Source: Paralcaligenes sp. KSB-10 (lineage in GTDB: Bacteria; Pseudomonadota; Gammaproteobacteria; Burkholderiales; Burkholderiaceae_B). Taken from it: a stretch of 64,000 nt of DNA. Each line of letters starts with the position of its first letter. Position 1 is the stretch's first letter. Location: NCBI RefSeq assembly GCF_021266465.1, contig NZ_CP089848.1, positions 3,224,001-3,288,000 on the forward strand. Direction: 5' to 3'. This document shows, piece after piece, positions 25,054 through 33,724 of the stretch. The notes beneath the pieces are model-generated. The model did no database searches. It saw only the letters and a program-made list of their open reading frames with translations, and was not told the origin of the DNA. The position numbers and the translations under genes are program-made.

Positions 25054-25982
25054 CGCAAGCCTGCACGGCGCTTTATTTCATCGACCAGCACCATCGCCGC
25101 GGCAGGCAGCACATACCCTTTGCGCGTCACCAGTTCATAAGGCTCGGTGCGGGCCTTGATGGTGATGGGCAGTATTTTCAAGATACCCTTTTCGGCAAAA
25201 AACTCGGCCGTTTCCTTTGATACCAGCGCCACCAGATTGGGATCCTCGTTCAGCATCAATACGGTCACAAACGTGGACGATGCTTCTACCGGATACAAAG
25301 GCATATCCAGGCCTTCTTCCATGAGCTCTCTTTCCAGCAGCCGCCTTACCGGCATGCGATTCGGAAAGAGAACCCAGCGGCAAGCGCTGAGGTCCGACAG
25401 ATGGGATACCTTCTTGTGCGCCAGGGAATGATTGGGGCCTGCCACGACCGAAATTTTCTCGTCGCCCAATTCCATCCGGTCGAATATGTCGCGGTTGGTC
25501 AAGACCGCCGTTCTGCAAATGGCAATGTCCAGCAGCCCTTCGCCCAGCTCCGCCAGCAGGTTCGCACTGGTGCCTTCTTTGACCTTTACCGTCAGTTTCT
25601 TGTGCGCCCGCCTTACATTGGTAATAGCGCCGGTCAGCAGGGAAGGAAAGGCTCCCGCGACGGCCCCCACGGAAATGACGCTGCCCTGGCCGGCGTTGAT
25701 GGCATGGATTTCCGCCGACATCTGATCGAGTTCGGCATACAGGATATACGCATAGCGAATCACGCACTGGCCGACGGCCGTGGCCTCGACTCCCCGGGCG
25801 GATCGGTCGAACAGGGCCGCGCCCAGCGCCGATTCTATTTCCTGCAGGGCTTTCGTTATGCCGGGCTGGGTCATGGACAAAAAATCGGCCGCCCGATGCA
25901 TGGAGCCCAGCTCATCGAGGGCGATAAGGACTTTCATATGCCGGAAACGGAGCCTGGCGACAATCGATTCTATATTTTTCAT
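24966..25982 (-). CDS. LysR-family regulator with an extended C-terminus
   Basis: 338 residues, about 30 longer than usual. HTH: LRFRHMKVLIALDELGSMHRA and MTQPGITKALQEIESALG, resembling the GbpR/PcaQ-type subgroup. The effector domain has GLLDIAICRTAVL and VALVSKE. The last 29 codons are read antisense to the end of the 2-hydroxyacid dehydrogenase gene and look non-homologous, as if the original stop was lost. Divergent from the SDR gene at 26147 with two inverted repeats between them. Confidence 0.88.
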   Translation of the reverse strand: MKNIESIVARLRFRHMKVLIALDELGSMHRAADFLSMTQPGITKALQEIESALGAALFDRSARGVEATAVGQCVIRYAYILYAELDQMSAEIHAINAGQGSVISVGAVAGAFPSLLTGAITNVRRAHKKLTVKVKEGTSANLLAELGEGLLDIAICRTAVLTNRDIFDRMELGDEKISVVAGPNHSLAHKKVSHLSDLSACRWVLFPNRMPVRRLLERELMEEGLDMPLYPVEASSTFVTVLMLNEDPNLVALVSKETAEFFAEKGILKILPITIKARTEPYELVTRKGYVLPAAAMVLVDEIKRRAGLRQTGADEGSTEPSASQDRRLSRMPSANLR

Positions 25983-25997
25983 AGGGCCTATTCAGGT

Positions 25998-26041
25998 GAT
26001 AACGAACAGTTATCTATAGATCGAATATTGTCACTATTCGA
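25998..26041. promoter_or_regulatory. Two inverted repeats between LysR and SDR genes
   Basis: GATAAC-GAACA-GTTATC (25998-26014, containing T-N11-A) and TCGAATA-7 bp-TATTCGA (26021-26041). Both lie in the divergent promoter region and fit the paired recognition and activation sites of a LysR regulator. Confidence 0.55.
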
Positions 26042-26146
26042 GCCCCGGGCTGTCTAGTTAAATTTGGCAAGCGCGCATGGCGGCGCGCTGCCAGTGTCCT
26101 GTGCCACCATCCACCTACCGAGTGATTTTTCTGCACCGAGGAAAAA

Positions 26147-26899
26147 ATGAATCAATATGACTTTCAAAATCGTGTCGCCATCGTTACCGGCGGAGCGCAA
26201 GGCATAGGGCTTGCCATTACCCAGGCGCTGCTTAAAGGCGGAGCCGAGGTCGCCATCTGGGACATCAACCCCGCCGAATTGGCCATTGCCGAAAAAGACC
26301 TGGCCCACCTGGGCCGGGTAGCGACCATGCAGGTCGACGTCGCCGATCCGGACAGCGTAAAAAGGGCCGCCGCGGCAACCAAGAAGACATTTGGAAAATT
26401 CGATATCGCCGTCAATAGCGCCGGCATTGCCGGGGTCAACGCGACCGTCGCCGAGTATCCCGAAGCCGAGTGGAACCGGGTCATCGATGTGAACCTGAAT
26501 GGCACATTCTATGTAGGCAAGGCGGTTCTGCCCGAAATGATCGCCAACAACTATGGCCGCATCGTCAATATCGCGTCGATCGCCGGCAAGGAGGGAAACC
26601 CGAACGCGGGCGCATACAGCGCTTCCAAGGCAGGGGTCATCGGGCTGACGAAGTCCATGGGAAAAGAAACCGCAAGCCATGACATCAGTGTCAACGCGAT
26701 TACCCCGGCAGCGGCCAAGACCCGGATTTTCGACCAGATCACCCAGCAGCATATCGACTACATGCTCTCCAAGATTCCACGCAACCGGTTCGTACTGACG
26801 AGCGAAATCGCGTCCATGGTCGCCTGGCTGGTGTCTGAAGACAATTCCTTCACGACGGGCGCCGTGTTCGACTTATCGGGCGGCCGCGCCACTTACTGA
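26147..26899 (+). CDS. Short-chain dehydrogenase/reductase (FabG-like)
   Basis: 250 residues, classical SDR. Cofactor loop VTGGAQGIGLAITQAL, acidic residue after strand 2 (IWDINP, suggesting NAD), NSAGIAG, catalytic Ser in NIASIAGKEG and YSASKAG (Tyr and Lys). Oxidises or reduces a secondary alcohol/ketone. GAGG precedes the ATG. Divergent from the LysR regulator, so probably its target; it may serve the neighbouring acid-catabolic genes. The substrate cannot be read from the sequence. Confidence 0.92.
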   Translation: MNQYDFQNRVAIVTGGAQGIGLAITQALLKGGAEVAIWDINPAELAIAEKDLAHLGRVATMQVDVADPDSVKRAAAATKKTFGKFDIAVNSAGIAGVNATVAEYPEAEWNRVIDVNLNGTFYVGKAVLPEMIANNYGRIVNIASIAGKEGNPNAGAYSASKAGVIGLTKSMGKETASHDISVNAITPAAAKTRIFDQITQQHIDYMLSKIPRNRFVLTSEIASMVAWLVSEDNSFTTGAVFDLSGGRATY

Positions 26900-27177
26900 C
26901 GCGGGCCCGCCTTGGCTGCCACGACATCCACATTCCGCGCCAACGCCACGAATTCGTCCCCTCCCCAGCGCCCGAGGCTGTCTATATCACGGAACGTCCG
27001 GGCAGCATACGCTGCCAGTGCTTTCAGGGCCTGATCACCGGCGCCGTGCCCGAATTCATCGTTGATGGCCTTGAACCGGTCGATGTCAAACATCACAAGC
27101 GCAAACGTGCCCCCATGGTTCGCGCAGTGGGTGAGTTCACTCATGATCAGCACCGCCGACACGAAATGCAGCTGCAA
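26893..27177 (-). pseudogene. Truncated GGDEF-domain remnant
   Basis: A 94-codon frame carries the middle of a diguanylate cyclase: FALVMFDIDRFKAINDEFGH, an RxxD-type site (RDID) and RWGGDEFVAL. The N-terminal DxLTGLxNR block and everything beyond about 18 residues after GGDEF are missing, so no active domain can form. It overlaps the SDR 3' end by 7 bp on the opposite strand. Probably debris left by a rearrangement. Confidence 0.75.
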
Positions 27178-27328
27178 GGTGTTAAAGGGGCCACTTAAGC
27201 ACTTTATGTTTTACGGCACACTTGACACCCGCCATCGTAATATTTAGTAAAACTGTTATATGCGATTTTTAGCGGAGCCGTAAAGCCATGACAACATGGA
27301 ACCAAACTGGCGGCCCGGGTACAGCGAG

Positions 27329-28219
27329 TCAGGATATCGATTCGTTGTAATTCTTGTACTCGATCGAAGCCGCTTCCAGAAAGGCCTGTATCAGGCCGAC
27401 CTTGGGCGACGATCTGGACCAGATCAGGCCGAAACGCCTGGGCTCCCTGTAGCCTTCCAGTTCGATGGCCGTGAGGCTCAGTTGCGGCCCGAGAAGATTG
27501 GCCGCCATAGGCACTATGGCCACGCCCAGATCCAGATTCACCATCAGTGCAATGGACTCGAGACTGTTCAGCTCGAAGCGCTCCACCGGCGTTATATTCG
27601 CTTCCTTCAGATAGGCGCTGATCATCTGCCCGGTCCAGCTATTGCGTTCATAACGGATAAAGGGCTGGCGGCGCAACAGCTCGCGCGCGGGCTTGCCGGC
27701 ATGCCTGGACGACGCCAGCAGCACAAAAGGCTCCACACGCAGCAGGTGCCAGTTCAGGGTCTTGGGCAATGCATAGGGCGCCTGCGTGGCAATGGCAATG
27801 TCGAGCTCCTTGTTTTCGACCGCCGGGTAGAAATCGGCCGAATAACCCGGATTGATCAGCACATTCACCAGCGGATACTTGTTGATCAGCCTGGCCAGGA
27901 CATGGGGAACGACGCTGTGCAGGGACGTGTTGCCGGCCCCCAGCCGAAGTTCGCCGCGCACGACATCGGACTTGGCGATCGACATCAATTCATCGATATT
28001 GCCCAGTATTTCCCTGGCTTTTTCCAGAATCCGGCTACCGGCTTCCGTCAAATGCACGGTATGGCCGGCCCGGGTCACGAGCGCAATATTCAGCTCGCTT
28101 TCCAGCGCCCGGATCTGCTGCGCCACGGCGCCATGAGTCAGATTCAGGCGACGGCCCGCCTCGGCCATGGAGCCGTATCGATGAACAAGCACAAAAGTAG
28201 TGAGGAATCGGGTATTCAT
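27329..28219 (-). CDS. LysR-family regulator divergent from the CitE gene
   Basis: 296 residues. HTH: FLTTFVLVHRYGSMAEAGRR and LTHGAVAQQIRALESELNI; effector domain with NKELDIAIATQAP and NLDLGVAIVPMAA. Divergent from the CitE - Bug - CaiB set. Its own start codon lies inside the inverted repeat at 28218-28240, so autorepression on binding there is likely. Confidence 0.9.
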   Translation of the reverse strand: MNTRFLTTFVLVHRYGSMAEAGRRLNLTHGAVAQQIRALESELNIALVTRAGHTVHLTEAGSRILEKAREILGNIDELMSIAKSDVVRGELRLGAGNTSLHSVVPHVLARLINKYPLVNVLINPGYSADFYPAVENKELDIAIATQAPYALPKTLNWHLLRVEPFVLLASSRHAGKPARELLRRQPFIRYERNSWTGQMISAYLKEANITPVERFELNSLESIALMVNLDLGVAIVPMAANLLGPQLSLTAIELEGYREPRRFGLIWSRSSPKVGLIQAFLEAASIEYKNYNESIS

Positions 28220-28275
28220 AACGATAGAAAATATATCGTTTGATCGGATATTTCAAGCTACTTTTTTATCGTTAT
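28218..28275. promoter_or_regulatory. LysR operator cluster in the LysR/citE gap
   Basis: AACGATA (28220-28226) and TATCGTT (28234-28240) form a 7-bp inverted repeat with 7-bp spacer. A further ATCGTTAT at 28268-28275 is the exact reverse complement of ATAACGAT at 28218-28225. Three related half-sites between divergent starts suggest recognition plus activation sites. Confidence 0.6.
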
Positions 28276-28309
28276 CCCGGCACAATAGGCAAAAAACAGG
28301 AGACACACG

Positions 28310-29170
28310 ATGCGCAGCAAGCTATTCGTACCCGGGTCGCGCCCGGAATTATTCCGCAAGGCCCTGGACAGCCAGGCCGACGCCATCAGTTTCGACCTGG
28401 AGGACTCGGTGCTGGAAAGCCGCAAGGATTACGCGCGCGAAGAGCTGGCCCGATTCCTGGGTGATGCGGGCCTGGCCTCGAGCGGCAAAAAAATCATTGT
28501 GCGCGTCAACGGCATGGACACACCCCATTTTCTTGCCGACCTGGCTGCGTGCTGCCACCCCGCCGTGCACATTCTCAATATTCCAAAAATAGAATCGCCG
28601 GAAAACGCACTCGATTTCTTTGCCCATCTGGAAGACATGGAACGCAAGAAATCGCTGCCGCCAACGATCTCGCTCCTGGCCAATATCGAAACGCCGCAAA
28701 GCGTGCGGCGGGCCGGCGAGATCGCAGCCAGCCATCCCCGGGTCGGCGGGCTGCAACTCGGCCTAGGCGATCTGTTCGAGCCCCTGGGCATTGCCCGTTA
28801 CAACGCCGCAAATGTGCATGCCATGATGTTCACGCTCAGAATGGCGGCCGGCGAAGCCGGCGTATACGCCTACGATTCGGCCTACGCCGATGTGAAGAAT
28901 ACCGCGGGCTATCGGGCAGAGGCGCTGATGGCGCGTTCACTCGGATTCCTGGGCAAAACCTGCATACATCCAAGCCAGGTCGAGATCGCCAACGAAGTTT
29001 TCAGTCCGACTCCGGCGGAAGTGGAGTGGGCGCAAAAGGTAACGCAAGCAGCCCAGTCCAATCAGGACAATGGGGCTTTTCTGCTTGACGGCAAGATGGT
29101 CGATGCGCCGTTCGTGCATCGAGCCCACGAAGTGGTACGCAACGCGCAGCAGCTGAACCTAATCAAATAA
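28310..29170 (+). CDS. CitE-like lyase (HpcH/HpaI superfamily, acyl-CoA lyase)
   Basis: 286 residues. MRSKLFVPGSRPELF start, AISFDLEDSVLESRK, the Glu of LLANIETPQSVRRAGEI and the Asp of LQLGLGDLFEPLGIARYN (Mg-binding), and KTCIHPSQVEIANEVF. This is the pattern of stand-alone citrate-lyase-beta-like proteins such as citramalyl-CoA or malyl-CoA lyases, not the citrate lyase complex subunit, because no citD/citF is nearby. With the CaiB CoA-transferase two genes on, a route of acid activation and then C-C cleavage to acetyl-CoA or pyruvate is likely. AGGAG precedes the ATG. Confidence 0.88.
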   Translation: MRSKLFVPGSRPELFRKALDSQADAISFDLEDSVLESRKDYAREELARFLGDAGLASSGKKIIVRVNGMDTPHFLADLAACCHPAVHILNIPKIESPENALDFFAHLEDMERKKSLPPTISLLANIETPQSVRRAGEIAASHPRVGGLQLGLGDLFEPLGIARYNAANVHAMMFTLRMAAGEAGVYAYDSAYADVKNTAGYRAEALMARSLGFLGKTCIHPSQVEIANEVFSPTPAEVEWAQKVTQAAQSNQDNGAFLLDGKMVDAPFVHRAHEVVRNAQQLNLIK

Positions 29171-29187
29171 AACCTGGAGACAAACCC

Positions 29188-30201
29188 ATGCATACAAACC
29201 GTAATCCGCAAATCCGATACTCACTGACACTGCCCGGCCTGGCCGCCGGCATTGCCCTGGCCGCGACTGTCGCCATAGCCCCGGCCGCCTTCGCGGCCGA
29301 AGCCTATCCGGCCGGCAAGCCGATTACCCTGGTCGTCCCCTACCCGCCCGGAGGATCCAACGATGTATTTGCCCGTGCGGTGGGAGCCAAGCTGGGCCCC
29401 CTGCTGCACACCACTGTGGTGATCGAAAACAAGCCGGGAGCGGGCGGCTCGATAGGCGCAAGTTACGTAGCGCGCGCCAAACCCGACGGTTATACGCTTG
29501 CCGCGGTGTCGTCCAGTTTTACGACCAATGCCGCCATACAGGCCAATTTGTCTTTCGATGCCGTCAAAGACTTCACGCCCGTCGCACTGATGGCCGAAGG
29601 CCCGTTTATCGTGGCGGTCAAGAAGGACGCCCCGATCAACTCCATCGCCGATCTGGTCGCTTATGCCAAGAAACACCCCGGGGAACTGAACTATGCCTCG
29701 TCCGGCCCCGGCAGCAGCAACCAGTTCGCCACCGAAATGATGGATACGGCGGCCGGCATCAAGATGACCCATGTGCCTTTCCGCGGCATGGGTCCGGCCA
29801 CCACAGCGCTGATGGCCGGGCAGGTCGATGTGCTGGTGGCCAGCGGCCCCTCTTTGCTGCCGGCCATCAATAGCGGCAAGGTGAGGTCCCTGGGCATCAC
29901 CAGCGCAAAACCCAGCGCGATTGCGCCCGACTTGAAGCCCGTGGCGGATACCGTGCCCGGCTACGACTTCAGCCTGTGGTGGGGCATTCTGGCGCCCGCG
30001 CATACCCCTGAAGCCATCGTGAACACACTGAATGCCGCCATCGCCAAGGTCGTCGAAGATCCCGAAATGAAAAAATTCTTTATCCGGGAAGGCGCCGAGT
30101 CGGCAACACTGAGCGCGCCGCAATACAAGCAGCGTGTCAAGGACGATATCGTTCAGTGGAAAAAAGTCGCTCAACAAAGCAACATTACCGTGCAAAAATA
30201 A
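29188..30201 (+). CDS. Bug-family periplasmic receptor
   Basis: 337 residues. Long Sec signal peptide to about residue 36 (AIAPAAFAAEAYPAG), then TLVVPYPPGGSNDVFARAVG, IENKPGAGGSIGASYVARAK, KPDGYTLAAVSS and MTHVPFRGMGPATTALMAGQ. Periplasmic carboxylate binder. It is 17 bp after the CitE-like gene and precedes a CoA-transferase, so it probably captures the acid metabolised by that pair. Confidence 0.93.
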   Translation: MHTNRNPQIRYSLTLPGLAAGIALAATVAIAPAAFAAEAYPAGKPITLVVPYPPGGSNDVFARAVGAKLGPLLHTTVVIENKPGAGGSIGASYVARAKPDGYTLAAVSSSFTTNAAIQANLSFDAVKDFTPVALMAEGPFIVAVKKDAPINSIADLVAYAKKHPGELNYASSGPGSSNQFATEMMDTAAGIKMTHVPFRGMGPATTALMAGQVDVLVASGPSLLPAINSGKVRSLGITSAKPSAIAPDLKPVADTVPGYDFSLWWGILAPAHTPEAIVNTLNAAIAKVVEDPEMKKFFIREGAESATLSAPQYKQRVKDDIVQWKKVAQQSNITVQK

Positions 30202-30282
30202 ACAAGGGGCTGCGCGCATGCCGGGGCGGGCATCGCCTCCGCATGCATGAAGCCTCCGCAACACCCACGACAGAGAAGATCC

Positions 30283-31467
30283 ATGGCAACACTACAAGAC
30301 AACGCGCCGCTGACGGGCATCAGGGTCCTGGACCTCAGTGCCTATATCGCGGGGCCTTACGGTTGCGCGCTATTGGCCGACCTGGGTGCCGAAGTCATCA
30401 AGATTGAACCTCCAGAGGGCGATAACCTCAGGAAATACCCATCGACCCTGGCGGCCGAAAGCCGCGCCTTCATGGGCGTAAATCGCGGCAAGAAAGGCAT
30501 GGTCATCGATCTGAAGGCTCCGTCGGGCCATGCGGTCTTCATGCGGCTGGCGCAAACCGCGGACGTGCTGGTCCACAACTTCCGCCCGGCGGTTCCCAAG
30601 CGCCTGAAAATCGATTACGAAACACTGGAAGCCGCCAACCCGCGCCTGATCTATTGCTCAATGACGGGCTACGGGACATCGGGCCCCCTGGCCGGCAAGG
30701 CCGGGTACGACCAGGTGCTTCAAGCCATGAGCGGCATCTGCTCATCGCAGGGCACGCCCGACGCCCCCGAAATCGTGTATGGATCGGCCGTGGATTTTTA
30801 TGCGGCATCCATGGTGTCCAATGCGGTGGTGGCCGCGCTGTTCCAGCGGGAGCGCACGCGATACGGGCAGGAAGTGTCGGTATCGCTGCTGGGCAGCGCG
30901 CTTGCCATGCAATCGACACGCATGGTGTTTGCGGAAGGCGAACCCAGAAACATAGAACGGGACATGCGCTCGGGAGGCATTACGGGCCTGCATCCGACTC
31001 GAGAAGGTTTTCTGTATTTGTCCGCCAATACGCCGCATTTCTGGACTTCCCTGTGTTCCCTGTCGGGGGTGCCGCAACTGGCGGAAAACGAACGCTACGA
31101 CAGCGTGCGCAAGCGCGCCGAACATGCCGCGGAAATCGTGCCGGTCATACGCCACGCCCTTCAGCAGCACACGGCGCTGGAATGGGAGGCGATTTTCGGC
31201 GCAGCCGTTCCTTGCGCGGCGGTACGCCAGGTGGAAGACATGCTCGACAACCCCCAGGTACGGGATCAGCAATTCCTGGCGGACTTCCACCATCCCAAGG
31301 CAGGCCGCTACAAAGGCGTAGCCAATCTGATCAAGTTCGGCGCCTGCGAGCCGGTCAAACCCGTATCCAGCCCGACACTGGGCCAGCATACCGGCGAGAT
31401 CCTCGACCAGGCCGGGTACGGCAAAGACGAGATAAGCTCCTTGTACGAGCAAAAAGCCGTTTTCTGA
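30283..31467 (+). CDS. CaiB/BaiF family III CoA-transferase
   Basis: 394 residues. LTGIRVLDLSAYIAGPYGCA, VIKIEPPEGDNLRKYP, NRGKKGMVIDLKAPSGHAV and MTGYGTSGPLAGKAGYDQVL, the last containing the GYD catalytic Asp position. Transfers CoA to a carboxylic acid. The ATG at 30283 starts the fold; an in-frame ATG at 30247 is less likely. It lies between two Bug receptor genes and downstream of the CitE-type lyase, consistent with activation of the substrate that lyase cleaves. Confidence 0.92.
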   Translation: MATLQDNAPLTGIRVLDLSAYIAGPYGCALLADLGAEVIKIEPPEGDNLRKYPSTLAAESRAFMGVNRGKKGMVIDLKAPSGHAVFMRLAQTADVLVHNFRPAVPKRLKIDYETLEAANPRLIYCSMTGYGTSGPLAGKAGYDQVLQAMSGICSSQGTPDAPEIVYGSAVDFYAASMVSNAVVAALFQRERTRYGQEVSVSLLGSALAMQSTRMVFAEGEPRNIERDMRSGGITGLHPTREGFLYLSANTPHFWTSLCSLSGVPQLAENERYDSVRKRAEHAAEIVPVIRHALQQHTALEWEAIFGAAVPCAAVRQVEDMLDNPQVRDQQFLADFHHPKAGRYKGVANLIKFGACEPVKPVSSPTLGQHTGEILDQAGYGKDEISSLYEQKAVF

Positions 31468-31579
31468 TTCAATCAATGTTAAAGAGCAGTTCGATGGACT
31501 ATCGTTCACACCTCCGCCGGGCGAAACCCGACGGACTTCTACAGAAACAGAATATCCACATCATTCCCAGGAGCACACT

Positions 31580-32557
31580 ATGAAAGTGACAAGGCTGCAT
31601 GCGTTGTCGGTTCTTATGTCCGTTGTATCTTGCCTCGGCCTTTCGGGCCCAGCCTCGGCGGCAAGTTTTCCGGATAAATCCATTAACCTGGTCGTTCCCT
31701 ATTCCGCGGGCGGAGGCGCCGACAATGCGGCCCGCATCATCGCCCAGGCCCTGGGCGAAGAGCTCAAGCAAAGCGTAATCATAGAAAACAAAGGCGGGGC
31801 CAGCGGCTCGATCGGCGCCGCCTATGTAGCCCGATCCGCTCCGGATGGCTACACCATGCTGTACGACGCTTCGTCATTCGCCATCAACCCCGTGTTGCGC
31901 AAGCTTCCCTACGATGCCGAGAAAGATTTCATTCCGGTGTCGCAAGCGGTCAGCGTGCCCAACATCATGGTGGTGGCCAAGAATTCGCCATTCACCTCAC
32001 TGAATTCATTCATAACGGCCGCCCAGAAAAATCCCGGGAAATATACGTTTGCATCCTACGGACCGGGCAGCCTCGCGCAAATGATCGGCGAACTGCTGAA
32101 GAAAGAAACCCACATCGACATTGTGCATGTGCCTTATAAAGGCGGCGCACCCGCTATCGTGGACGTCATGGGCGGCCAGGTCGATACCTATTTCGCCAAT
32201 GCGGCATCCAGCCTGAACTATATTACCGGCGGCAAACTGAAGGCCCTGGCGGTCACCTCCGCCACTCGCATGAAAGAATTGCCCAATGTCCCGACCATGG
32301 CCGAGTCGGGCCTGAAAGATTTCAGCGTCCTGGAGTGGAACGGTTTCTTTTTACCCGCCGGAACACCTCCCGATGTGGTCGCCAAACTGCAAACCGCCAT
32401 CCAGAATGCGTTGAAAAAAGAGTCGGTGCAGGACAAGCTGCACAAGCTGGGCCTGACCGCGGTGGGCAGTTCGTCGGCCGAATTCTCCGCGTTCATCAAG
32501 GCGGAGCGCGCGCGCTGGACAGAGGTCGTGAAGGCCAACCATATTTCGCTGCAATAA
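31580..32557 (+). CDS. Bug-family periplasmic receptor
   Basis: 325 residues. Sec signal peptide ending near GPASAASFPD, then NLVVPYSAGGGADNAARIIA, IENKGGASGSIGAAYVA, APDGYTMLYDAS and IVHVPYKGGAPAIVDVMGGQ. The second receptor in this module, separated from the CoA-transferase by 112 bp with AGGAG before the ATG. Having two receptors suggests two related substrates or one borrowed from another locus. Confidence 0.93.
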   Translation: MKVTRLHALSVLMSVVSCLGLSGPASAASFPDKSINLVVPYSAGGGADNAARIIAQALGEELKQSVIIENKGGASGSIGAAYVARSAPDGYTMLYDASSFAINPVLRKLPYDAEKDFIPVSQAVSVPNIMVVAKNSPFTSLNSFITAAQKNPGKYTFASYGPGSLAQMIGELLKKETHIDIVHVPYKGGAPAIVDVMGGQVDTYFANAASSLNYITGGKLKALAVTSATRMKELPNVPTMAESGLKDFSVLEWNGFFLPAGTPPDVVAKLQTAIQNALKKESVQDKLHKLGLTAVGSSSAEFSAFIKAERARWTEVVKANHISLQ

Positions 32558-32634
32558 CAGCGCGGCGCTGTCCCGGCGTTTGCCATCCAGGCATGCCGGC
32601 GGCACGCGCTTGATTTCCTGAGTGGCGATTCCTT

Positions 32635-33546
32635 ATGGTCAGACTGGATATATTGGGCGTTCAGGCGTTTGTGTACATTGCCGAACTCGGCAGCTTCAGC
32701 AGCGCGGCCGAGCACCTGCATTTATCGCAAACAGCCTTGAGCCGCCGCGTCTCCAAGCTCGAGGAAATGATAGGGGTCGGGCTGTTTGTCCGCACCACGC
32801 GAACAGTGGCCCTCAGCCAGGCGGGGCGGGATTTCCTGCCGCGCGCGCGCAGGATAGTCAGGGAGCTGTCGTCTGCCCTGGGAGACCTGAAAGACAGTGC
32901 CTCCAAGGGCTACGGCAATTTTGTTCTTGCCTGCCTGCCGACTATCGCGGCGTCGCTACTGCCGCCGATACTGGCCGAATACGGGCGTACATATCCCAAG
33001 AATCGAATCCAGATTCTGGACCGATCGGCCTACGAAATCCGCGAAGCCGTACTTCAAGGCGAGGCGGATTTCGGGATATCCGTTCCGGGCGTGCTGCATT
33101 CGGACCTGGAGTACGAGCATTTATTCGATGATCCCGTCGTGGCGGTGTGTCCGGCCGGGCACCCTCTGGGCAAGAGAACGAAGTTGTCATGGAAAGATCT
33201 GGAAGGGATTCCGCTGGTCGGAGCAAGCACCCTGAGCGGGTTGAGGCTGCAGATCGAAACGGTGATGAACACGCATAAGCTGGATCTGCTTTTCACCTAC
33301 GAGGTGTCGCATCTGGCGACGATTACCGGCATGGTGCTGGGCGGCGCGGGGATTGCAATATTGCCGCTGGTGGCCGTGCAGTCGATGGTGGGAGCCGATT
33401 TGAAAGTGATGCCATTGAGGTCGCCCAGCGTGAACCGATCGATCGAAATTTTCAGAAGAATGGATCGCGCGCCCTCGGCATTGTCGGACCCCTTGTACAG
33501 GCTGGTGATCGAGGGCTTGAAGAAAAGCAAGGCGCGGAGCAGGTAA
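32635..33546 (+). CDS. LysR-family transcriptional regulator
   Basis: 303 residues. HTH: LGVQAFVYIAELGSFSSAAE and LSQTALSRRVSKLEEMIGVG; effector domain with GEADFGISVPGVL and LGGAGIAILPLVA. It lies between a Bug gene and a DapA-like gene, all on the plus strand, so it may control either; a TCACTTAAAGTGA palindrome upstream of the DapA-like gene is a possible site. Confidence 0.9.
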   Translation: MVRLDILGVQAFVYIAELGSFSSAAEHLHLSQTALSRRVSKLEEMIGVGLFVRTTRTVALSQAGRDFLPRARRIVRELSSALGDLKDSASKGYGNFVLACLPTIAASLLPPILAEYGRTYPKNRIQILDRSAYEIREAVLQGEADFGISVPGVLHSDLEYEHLFDDPVVAVCPAGHPLGKRTKLSWKDLEGIPLVGASTLSGLRLQIETVMNTHKLDLLFTYEVSHLATITGMVLGGAGIAILPLVAVQSMVGADLKVMPLRSPSVNRSIEIFRRMDRAPSALSDPLYRLVIEGLKKSKARSR

Positions 33547-33672
33547 ACCTTCGAATCACGGGGTGCGCGGCGCGCCTGCGATCGGCACGCGGGATAAAGA
33601 CCCGGCATCGGTGCATTCATGTCTTTTATTCATTAATCCCTGCAATATTTACATTATGATTGTCGCCTGGGT

Positions 33673-33685
33673 TCACTTAAAGTGA
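33673..33685. promoter_or_regulatory. Palindrome upstream of the DapA-superfamily gene
   Basis: TCACTTAAAGTGA is a perfect inverted repeat 39 bp before the start at 33725. A likely operator, regulator not proven. Confidence 0.45.
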
Positions 33686-33724
33686 CGGGATACATCAGGC
33701 AATGAAAGCCAAAAGGAACAGGCA

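Noticed and set aside
28310-29170. Citrate lyase beta subunit
   Set aside because: No citD, citF or citC nearby; the sequence fits stand-alone acyl-CoA lyases.
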